Shown here piece by piece: positions 57,112-64,000 of a stretch of DNA of 64,000 nucleotides. The notes under the pieces are model-generated. The model made no database searches, was not told the DNA's origin, and saw only the letters and a program-made list of their open reading frames with translations. Position 1 is the first letter of the stretch. The number at the start of each line of letters is the position of its first letter. The translations under genes were made by a program, and so were the position numbers. Location: positions 1,488,001-1,552,000 of the forward strand of contig SRSI01000077.1 in NCBI GenBank assembly GCA_005656395.1, read 5' to 3'. Origin of the DNA: Strongyloides papillosus. Its lineage: Eukaryota; Nematoda; Chromadorea; Rhabditida; Strongyloididae.

Positions 57112-60100
57112 ATGCTTTCCACTGCCGAAAAAGTATTTTCAGGAATTTCTAATTTGAAATCTAGATATTATAAGTATCTTGATAAACTTTGCATTTCAAA
57201 TGGGATTGATATTTCAAAATTAAAAAATGATGGTGGTAAGCAAAATATTCTTGAAATGTTTTTTGGTGGTTATAATGTACTTGTGGGATTAAAGTATTTT
57301 TCAAATTTAAAAGTATTAAAATTAGTAAATCAAGAAATTGTAAGTCTTCGTCCTATAAATGAACTTAGTAAAACATTAGAAGAATTTTGGTTAGTAGAAG
57401 GAATAATATGCGATTTAACAGGTATCGAAAGTTGTAAAAAATTAAAAAAGCTATACTTATACGATAATAAGATTGAAGATGGAAAATTAATTGGAAATTT
57501 AACAAATTTGGAAGTTTTATGGATAGGTGATAACAACCTCAAAAGTTTTTCCTTTGTAACATATTTAGAAAATATTATGGAATTAAGAATAAATGGGATA
57601 CAATGTACAGATTCAAATTTATTAAGTATTGGAATATGGCCATCAAAACTTAAAATTCTAGATATATCTTGTAACAATATATACTCTTGTCAGTCTTTGT
57701 TGCTTGCTTGTAAATGTAAAGAATTGGAATGTATTTATGTAAATTGGGATTTTGAGGACAAATCGTTATTAACATGTTCTTTTGGATTAATGGAATTTTT
57801 ACTTTATCAATTTCCTTCCCTTATAATGGTTAATGGAGAATACTTAAATGAAAACCAAAAAATAACTATTAAAGAATCTGCTGAAAGAAAATTTTATACA
57901 ACTATGTCAATATTAGTAGAACAAAATGATATATTAATAAATGGAATTAATGAGATTGAAAAAAATTATATTAAAATAAGGGAGAAACTTTGTAGCTATA
58001 TTTTAGGACTAGAAAAAGCACGAATCAACACATCGAAAAAGGAAGGACGAAGAAATGTTGTTAATCGTTTATATGAACAGTGTCTTCATAATTTACGTAG
58101 CTTAAAAAAAATCAAAAACACAGCAATAGAGTATGAATATTTACTATATGTTTTTAGAAAATATTTTATTTGTACTAATAAACTTGAATCAGTTGGAAAA
58201 AAAAGTTTCACTTTGTTAAATGAGTCAGAAACAAAAATGTTAAATGATATGTTAACACATCATTTCACTTTAATTAAAAGTTATAAGGTAAAAATATTAT
58301 TTTCATGTAAAATAGAGGAGGATAATAAGTTTATTGATGAGAAAGATATAGAAAATATGTATTGTTTAGGATGTCCAATAAAAGTTGGAAAATCAAAACT
58401 AATCTGGAATTTAGCGCTTATTCTTAAATTAATTGATAAGAGAGAATTGAGCAAAAATGAAAGTACGGAAAATTTACAAATATTTAAAAATATTATGACA
58501 ATATTTGAAAATGAGGAGGTTAAAAAAAGTCAAATTCTAATAATTCCATTTATGGAATATTTTAAAAAAGTAGAAGATAATGAAGAAAAAATAAATAACG
58601 AAAATATAAGTGATGATTTAAATTATGAAGAAATTGTCCATTGGAATGATCTAACTCTAAAAGTTTTAACCATTGTAGAAATTAAAATTGTTGATGAATA
58701 TTCTATAGAAATGTTAAAAGATTATGATAAATTTGAAAAGGAAGTAATTAGTCAAATTAAAAAGTTACCAAGCATGGGTATTGACATTTCTGTAAACAAA
58801 AAAATAACAGGTCATGAAGAAGATATGTTATCTGAATTAATGAAAGAAGATAAAGATAAAAAAGAAGCTTCAAAAATAAAGAAAATGACCGATACAATTA
58901 GTCAAAATATATGCTGGATTGGCTGGAATAAAGAAAAATATGTATATTGTCAAAAAGTCTTTAGCACTAGAAATTATATGAATTTATTGCTAAATTTTGG
59001 AAATAAAGCTTTATTTATTGATATGATTGATTTCCAATCAAATGTGACAACTCTTGATTTATCACTTATGAAAATAACTAAATTGGATGATCTCTGTAAA
59101 TTTAATAAGTTGACATATTTGGATCTTTCTAAAAATAACTTACATACTATTAAGAAATTAGATGATATAGAAACATTAAAATATTTAGATATTTCTTATA
59201 ATTTTATATCAAAAATTGAAGACTTACCACAAGGTATTATTCATTTTAATGGAGCTGGTAATAATTTAACACATATAGAATTTTTGGAAAAACTAATTTA
59301 TCTTGAGTATGTTGATATTTCAAATAACAAATTAAAGTCTTTAAAAGGGCTAAATAATTCTGCAAATTTAGTGTTTCTTATAGCATCTCATAACCATATT
59401 TTGGATAAGTGTGAATTGGACATATTTGAAAGATTTCAATTTCTAAAATTTTTGGATTTATTTAATAATCCAATTAATTTTGTTGATGGTTACAAAAAAA
59501 AGGTTATTATATCGAGTAAGAATCTTATTTCATTTGATCGACAACTGGTAGATAAAAGTTATATAAAGAAAAGCAGTAAGGTAGATAGTGGAGAAATTTT
59601 TACACTTGAGTTGTTAGAAAATGTTGAAAAGAATTGGAATAAATGTGAATATATAAATTTAGAAGATCAAAATATCCAAGCAATAGCGATAAATTCAGAA
59701 GTAGTAAAAGAAATGGTTAATTTAAAAAAATTAAATCTATCCAAAAATAAGTTGATAACTATTGGACAATTGTTAAATTTAGAAAATCTAGTTGAACTAA
59801 ATTTGAATGAAAATTTTATAACATCATTAGCATTAGTAAATAACCCAAATTCAATGTTAAATCTTAATTTACCTCACCTTGAAATTTTAAAATTAGCAAA
59901 AAACATGATGACATCATCAACACTAGGAAAGTTAAATTTAAAATATTTAAAAAATCTGAAAGAAATCGATTTAAGTGGAAATATATTAGATAAAATTGAT
60001 TTTTCTCTCTTTTCAAATTTATCAAGTCTTGAAAAATTATATTTACAGTGTAATCAAATAAAATTCCTTACCAGACGCCTTTTATCCAAATTGAATTACT

Positions 60101-60678
60101 TAAATTTATCTTCAAACAAGATCAAGGAAATTGAACAGATACAGGCACCAGAATTGATTCATTTAGACATATCAAATAATAAAATAACAACTTGTTCTAA
60201 TCTTAAAATTATTTCAAAAATGAATAAGCTCAGCTATTTAGATTGTCGAGGTAATCCAGTAACAAGTAGAAGAGTTTATGTAGATTTTATAAAAAGTCAA
60301 AGTAAATCATTACAGATTCTAGATACAATTGAAATCAGTTGTTTATCAAGTGTTTTAGGCCCAATTAAGACTTTGAAAAACGATACGGCAATTGAAGAAA
60401 GTAAAATTAAGAGGAAAGAAATCTTTCTTCCATCAGGTAATTCAGTAATAAAAGATAAGTTTGAAAAAATGCCAAAAGAAGATGATTTTTTTTGGGAAGA
60501 CATTGATTTTAGTTTGATAAAACCTAAATGGAAAGATTTAAAACCATTACGAAAAGAAAGAAGAGCTAATAATGATGATTATTTTTATGGTTTGGATGAT
60601 AAAATAGATGTAATTGATGATATCATTTCATTGAAAGGAATTAAAATTGAATCTAGTATCATAAGGAATACAAAATAA
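57112..60678 (+). CDS. Large leucine-rich-repeat protein, LRRC9-like (1188 aa)
   Basis: A single 3.6-kb open exon, unusual in length but consistent throughout. There are three blocks of SDS22-type LRRs: about 60-235 (NLKVLKLVNQEIVSL, KKLYLYDNKIEDGKLIGNL), about 635-800 (VTTLDLSLMKITKLDDLCKF, YLDLSKNNL, LKYLDISYNFI) and about 845-1075 (NLKKLNLSKNKLITIGQLLN, LEKLYLQCNQIKFL, LIHLDISNNKITT). They are separated by a charged helical spacer (240-620) and followed by a charged tail. The multi-block architecture and N-terminal LRR start resemble LRRC9, a cilia-associated protein of unknown biochemical role; this is inferred from layout. No catalytic or membrane region. Its stop is 8 nt from the stop of the convergent gene. 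Confidence 0.78.
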   Translation: MLSTAEKVFSGISNLKSRYYKYLDKLCISNGIDISKLKNDGGKQNILEMFFGGYNVLVGLKYFSNLKVLKLVNQEIVSLRPINELSKTLEEFWLVEGIICDLTGIESCKKLKKLYLYDNKIEDGKLIGNLTNLEVLWIGDNNLKSFSFVTYLENIMELRINGIQCTDSNLLSIGIWPSKLKILDISCNNIYSCQSLLLACKCKELECIYVNWDFEDKSLLTCSFGLMEFLLYQFPSLIMVNGEYLNENQKITIKESAERKFYTTMSILVEQNDILINGINEIEKNYIKIREKLCSYILGLEKARINTSKKEGRRNVVNRLYEQCLHNLRSLKKIKNTAIEYEYLLYVFRKYFICTNKLESVGKKSFTLLNESETKMLNDMLTHHFTLIKSYKVKILFSCKIEEDNKFIDEKDIENMYCLGCPIKVGKSKLIWNLALILKLIDKRELSKNESTENLQIFKNIMTIFENEEVKKSQILIIPFMEYFKKVEDNEEKINNENISDDLNYEEIVHWNDLTLKVLTIVEIKIVDEYSIEMLKDYDKFEKEVISQIKKLPSMGIDISVNKKITGHEEDMLSELMKEDKDKKEASKIKKMTDTISQNICWIGWNKEKYVYCQKVFSTRNYMNLLLNFGNKALFIDMIDFQSNVTTLDLSLMKITKLDDLCKFNKLTYLDLSKNNLHTIKKLDDIETLKYLDISYNFISKIEDLPQGIIHFNGAGNNLTHIEFLEKLIYLEYVDISNNKLKSLKGLNNSANLVFLIASHNHILDKCELDIFERFQFLKFLDLFNNPINFVDGYKKKVIISSKNLISFDRQLVDKSYIKKSSKVDSGEIFTLELLENVEKNWNKCEYINLEDQNIQAIAINSEVVKEMVNLKKLNLSKNKLITIGQLLNLENLVELNLNENFITSLALVNNPNSMLNLNLPHLEILKLAKNMMTSSTLGKLNLKYLKNLKEIDLSGNILDKIDFSLFSNLSSLEKLYLQCNQIKFLTRRLLSKLNYLNLSSNKIKEIEQIQAPELIHLDISNNKITTCSNLKIISKMNKLSYLDCRGNPVTSRRVYVDFIKSQSKSLQILDTIEISCLSSVLGPIKTLKNDTAIEESKIKRKEIFLPSGNSVIKDKFEKMPKEDDFFWEDIDFSLIKPKWKDLKPLRKERRANNDDYFYGLDDKIDVIDDIISLKGIKIESSIIRNTK

Positions 60679-60686
60679 CGATTTAT

Positions 60687-61218
60687 TTATTTTATTCTTT
60701 GAATATATTTTGCACATTTTAAAATTTTTTCATCTCCACTAAAATTGATAGTATTACATAACATTTTTAATTGTTGTTCCTTAAATGATGGATCCATTGA
60801 AATTCCATAGAAAGCATTTCTACATGCCTTTTGGCAAATTTCACTAGCATCTGGGATGTTTTCACAACAAACTTCGCCATGAATAAATGAATATTTCTTT
60901 TGAAGATTAAAATTTTCATTATATTCTGAAAAATTTAACATATAGACTTGGTTGAAATTTAAAATAATCAAACTAACTTAAATCCAAGCATCTTCCAAAT
61001 TTATAATATTTGTCAATATCAAATTCATCACAAACACTCAGTTGATATCTATTCTTCAAATCATTAATTATCTGTCTTCTACAAACCATTGGTACATTAC
61101 ATTCAGCAACGATTAATTTCAACTTAATCACATCTTCTTCTGTAAATTTTTGATCATTCCAACAATACAATTTTAAATAAATATTAAAAGAAAGAAGTAA
61201 AACTATTAATTGGTACAT
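60687..61218 (-). CDS. Secreted Cys-rich protein, unrecognised (159 aa)
   Basis: Exons 61218-60978 and 60925-60687 (52-nt intron, GTTAGT..TTTTCAG, phase 1) join into one frame; each exon alone stops almost at once past the junction. The signal peptide is MYQLIVLLLSFNIYLKLYC. The mature chain has nine Cys spread over helical segments (VAECNVPMVCRRQII, SVCDEF, FGRCLDL, VCCENIPDASEICQKACRN, MLCNTI, ILKCAKYI). The pattern recalls the large nematode families of secreted helical Cys proteins (DUF19/T20D4.11-like), but I cannot confirm membership. Confidence 0.72.
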
Positions 61219-62086
61219 AATAAAGAATGAATAAATATAAATCTAAGTATAAATTTATAAAAAAAGAGTTATCATTCTATTTTAATTATTAATATTCCTC
61301 TTCTAAGTGAACGTTAATATAAAATAGAAATATTCAAAATGTAATTGGTTAATAAAATAATATATTTCTTTTTATATATCATTTTAGATATAGTAGTGAA
61401 CACATTGTATCTTTTTTTTAAACATTATATGAATTATATTTGTAGGGGGAATAGTCTTTCGAATAATCATAAATAAAATCATTAAAATTTATTAGGATAT
61501 TAAATTAAAAAATTAAATTAATTCTGGACATTATAATTATTTTAATAGGTAAAATCATCTACATAATTAAAAATTAATGTTTTTTTAAATCATTAATAAA
61601 ATTTATAAAAAAATAATTTTTGTTTATTAAATATAAAATAAATATAGATCTTATGAACATTATGTTATTATTTGTTTTCTATGATAAAATCTGATAATTT
61701 TTAAATATAAAAACAGTAATTTAAAAAAAGCATCAAGAATATTTACAAGATTTATTAAAAGAAACCAAATTTTATATAATTAAAATTTATAATGAAAGTG
61801 AAATGTTTGTTGCTGTGCAGTAAATAACTTTGTGAATTTCAAGGCTTTTAATTTTTCTAAATGAAGCACTACAATATGAGCATACATTATATGTCGATAC
61901 TAACGTAGTGAGATTGCTTTGCATAACGCGGTCTTTTCCTTGGATTTAGTCCTTTTCTTGCACGGAATTTCGGAATTCCGTACAGTTTTGGTGGTGCGCC
62001 ACTATTTAATCAGTTTTTTCTTTTCCTTGAATTTTGTCGTTATTATTACTAATATCTAACAAAATCGTTGCCGAATCAAGTTCCAA
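61219..62086. other. Spacer and probable left flank of retroelement
   Basis: 61219 to about 61790 is ordinary AT-rich spacer. From about 61800 GC content rises and the sequence takes on the composition of the retroelement, so its untranslated left end probably begins here; the exact terminus is not determinable from one copy. Confidence 0.4.
61962..61981. repeat. Perfect 8-bp inverted repeat in retroelement 5' region
   Basis: ACGGAATT (61962-61969) and AATTCCGT (61974-61981) flank a 4-nt spacer TCGG, about 105 nt before the first element ORF. It could be part of a terminal or recombinase-related repeat of the element, or an RNA hairpin in its leader. Confidence 0.5.
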
Positions 62087-62749
62087 ATGGCTGAAGAACC
62101 TGATAATAATGAAATACTGGGTCTGTTTGACAATTCAACTCAACAGCCGGCAGAAGAAAGTGCCGATGACCAACTTATCAACGCTCTATTGCACAATAAA
62201 AAGTCAATGACGTTATCTGAACAAGGTATGAAAGCGGTATCCAAAATATTCTCCTGCAAAAGAATATCACATGAAACCATTGAGAGCATCACTGATAGAA
62301 TGGGCGTTCACCAAGACCTCCAGTTTCTCGCTCCCGCCTTCAGCACCCCATACTACTCTAAATTAAAAATGAGGTCAGTAGACAGCAACCTTGCCAAAAT
62401 GCAGGATCACCTACTCCAGTCAGTCTGTATGTTATCGCACAATGTTGAAGCTGCAACAGGAGATAACAAAAGTGCCGTACTCAGTGCCCTCATTAATATC
62501 AAGTATGTTGTCGACGGATTAAGTGACATACGTAGAGAAGTCGCCTTTAGAAACTTCTCACCCAAATTCAACAAAGGGCTTCCCAGTGTACCTCTCGATA
62601 TGGAAGAGAAGGTAACTCGTATGGATAGTTCTGAAAGAATCTCAATACTTCCTAAGCATGCCGAAGCATTATTCAAGAATGTGGCCGATACACCACAGGA
62701 TCTCCTCTCGTTTATCCAAAGGGAAAACAGGAAAAAGATCTTACAATAA
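62087..62749 (+). CDS. Gag-like ORF1 of DIRS-type element (220 aa)
   Basis: No introns. An acidic N-terminus (EEPDNNEILGLFDNS) is followed by a helical region with DIRS-Gag character: FLAPAFSTPYYSKLKMRSVD, SNLAKMQDHLLQSVCML, and a conserved-looking SDIRREVAFRNFSP. There is no zinc-knuckle CCHC, as is usual in DIRS Gag. It would be the particle-forming protein of the element. The downstream RT frame is open across at least its last 68 nt, so ORFs 1 and 2 could be linked by a +1 shift or ORF2 could start on its own ATG at 62796. Confidence 0.65.
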   Translation: MAEEPDNNEILGLFDNSTQQPAEESADDQLINALLHNKKSMTLSEQGMKAVSKIFSCKRISHETIESITDRMGVHQDLQFLAPAFSTPYYSKLKMRSVDSNLAKMQDHLLQSVCMLSHNVEAATGDNKSAVLSALINIKYVVDGLSDIRREVAFRNFSPKFNKGLPSVPLDMEEKVTRMDSSERISILPKHAEALFKNVADTPQDLLSFIQRENRKKILQ

Positions 62750-62795
62750 TACGGCTAACATCGAGCCGGAAAGGTACGTTATAATCAACCCAAAC

Positions 62796-64000
62796 ATGCC
62801 CCCCAATACAATACACCAATGCCTACCATTCTGGCAAAAGATTGCGCCAACCGATACGGTGCTACTTGATTACATAATAAACGGTGTAGATATAGGTATC
62901 TTATGTGAGCCAACACAGCATAAGATAGGTAAGAATAAATTCTCTTCAAAGGAAGAAGAACAGTTTATTGAAAATGAGATAAAAGATCTCCTCCGCTCCA
63001 ACAGTATAAAAGAGCACGACAATCCCAAATGGATCAGCCCTCTAATGGTAGTAACCACTTCAAAAATGAGATTAGTACTAGACCTTTCTTCACTAAATGA
63101 TTACATACAACATTTTAGTTTTAAATGTGAGTCGATAAAAGATGTAACGGATCTTCTCGAGCCTAAAGCCTTCTTAACTTCTATTGACCTATCCGCAGCA
63201 TACCACAGCTGTGCAGTACGACCACATCAAACTGAATACTTAGGATTCAGGTGGAATAATAAAACATACATTTACCTTGTATTGCCCTTTGGAGCTAGTT
63301 CAGCACCAAGACTATTTTATAGAATAACAAACACCCTAACCGCCACGATAAGGGCCAACGGTATAAAAATGACGAGATTTTACGATGATTTTCTAATCAC
63401 TCATACGGATAAGGATCTGTTAACACGTCATACCGAATACTGCATGAATTTGTTACGTGCAGCTGGATTCTCCATTAACGAGAAAAAGAGTGAGTTGTCA
63501 CCTAAATATATAATAAAATATCGAGGTTTAGTGATAGATACACTTAAAGAGGAACTTCGCCTCCCCCAGGATAAGCTGGATAACATTATTAAAGCAGCCC
63601 GTCACATCTCAAATCTCAAGAGGGTAGTTGCACGTCAACTTTATAGCTTATTAGGCATGATAGAATTCTCATCCTATGCAAACTTCTTAACAAGAATCAA
63701 AGCACGTCCACTCCAACGCGCCGTAAATAAATGTATAGGGTTTCCTCCAAGTTACAATAGGTATGTGAATATAACAACGGAAATTAGGCAAGGTCTAGCA
63801 TGGTATATCAATAACATAGAAGCCACCAATGGGCTGCGATATAATCAGGACCACGCGAGCATAGAGGTTTACACAGACGCATGTAATGTTAGTTATGGAG
63901 GAATAGTATATTTTCCTGATTACACTTCCCAAAGCGTCCAAGGGTACTTTACGGACGACTTATTATCTAAACATATTAATGAGAAGGAACTAATGGCCTT
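62796..64000 (+). CDS. Reverse transcriptase/RNase H ORF2 of DIRS-type element, truncated by window
   Basis: About 401 codons, open to the window end. The first in-frame ATG is 62796, 46 nt after the ORF1 stop; the frame is open upstream to at least 62682. RT landmarks in order: SPLMVVTTSKMRLVLDLSSL (motifs 1-2), FLTSIDLSAAYHS (motif A, catalytic Asp), LPFGASSAPRLFYR (motif B), RFYDDFLITH (motif C, the YxDD-equivalent FYDD near 63378-63389), then INEKKSELSP and the GLVID motif. Near 63868 an RNase H start is visible (EVYTDACNVSYGG). The catalytic Asp residues are all present, so the product could be active. No intron-like interruption is seen. Confidence 0.85.
   Translation, partial: MPPNTIHQCLPFWQKIAPTDTVLLDYIINGVDIGILCEPTQHKIGKNKFSSKEEEQFIENEIKDLLRSNSIKEHDNPKWISPLMVVTTSKMRLVLDLSSLNDYIQHFSFKCESIKDVTDLLEPKAFLTSIDLSAAYHSCAVRPHQTEYLGFRWNNKTYIYLVLPFGASSAPRLFYRITNTLTATIRANGIKMTRFYDDFLITHTDKDLLTRHTEYCMNLLRAAGFSINEKKSELSPKYIIKYRGLVIDTLKEELRLPQDKLDNIIKAARHISNLKRVVARQLYSLLGMIEFSSYANFLTRIKARPLQRAVNKCIGFPPSYNRYVNITTEIRQGLAWYINNIEATNGLRYNQDHASIEVYTDACNVSYGGIVYFPDYTSQSVQGYFTDDLLSKHINEKELMA

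Larger units (their letters stand above)
62087..64000 (+). mobile_element. DIRS/PAT-like tyrosine-recombinase retrotransposon, left part
   Basis: Two consecutive plus-strand ORFs, Gag-like then RT-RNase H, the second in the +1 frame relative to the first. The RT sequence style (RLVLDLSSLN, LPFGASSAPRLF, FYDDFL) is of the DIRS order rather than Gypsy, Copia or BEL, and no protease or LTR is seen. Codon use and GC are much higher than in host genes. The element runs past position 64000, so the methylase and tyrosine-recombinase ORFs and right terminus are outside the window. No internal stop was found, so it may be a recent insertion. Confidence 0.75.

Overview
The window looks like a piece of an AT-rich nematode chromosome. 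Most introns are very short (35-56 nt, GT..AG), many genes have zero or one intron, and several ATGs sit just downstream of an isolated 3' splice site as expected for spliced-leader trans-splicing. The gene content includes a cuticle collagen, small secreted proteins, a C-type lectin, a BTB protein and a UGT. Composition and low intron density fit a Strongyloides-like (clade IV) worm; this is inference and the species cannot be fixed from the sequence alone.

Layout. 1-3867: 5' part of a minus-strand secreted EMI/EGF-repeat protein running off the left edge. 6.4-8.8 kb: an Ala/Gly/Asn-rich secreted protein and a divergent intronless alpha-tubulin. 10.7-14.7 kb: an unrecognised protein, the complex I subunit NDUFB4 back-to-back with the complex I assembly factor FOXRED1, and a tRNA-Pro(CGG). 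15.1-21.0 kb (minus): an ER two-domain FKBP, a possible amidated-peptide precursor and Nup155. 22.3-26.5 kb: KRI1 and CUTA as a candidate operon, then alpha-SNAP. 26.8-32.6 kb (minus): BTB, SH3, LAMP-family and UGT proteins. 33.0-36.8 kb: DPM1 and TSG101 as a possible operon, and an SLC17-type transporter. 37.2-42.5 kb: collagen, two-domain C-type lectin, a basic coiled-coil protein sharing a 106-bp promoter with ICln, and an EFHC1-like three-DM10 protein. 42.9-47.0 kb: three small secreted proteins and a methyltransferase. 47.2-53.9 kb: ldb-1 and beta-COP, divergent across 2.4 kb. 53.9-61.2 kb: small secreted proteins and a large LRRC9-like protein. 62.1-64.0 kb: the left part of a DIRS/PAT-like tyrosine-recombinase retrotransposon (Gag ORF, then reverse transcriptase/RNase H), visibly richer in GC than the surrounding DNA and cut by the window edge.

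Themes. Secretory-pathway housekeeping (beta-COP, alpha-SNAP, TSG101, DPM1, ER FKBP, LAMP) is interspersed with secreted or cuticular products (collagen, Ala/Gly-rich and Tyr/Gly-rich proteins) that carry close TATA boxes. Three genes suggest specialised microtubules: the divergent alpha-tubulin, the EFHC1-like DM10 protein and the LRRC9-like protein. All gene models were built by hand from splice signals and reading-frame continuity; no database or alignment was run.
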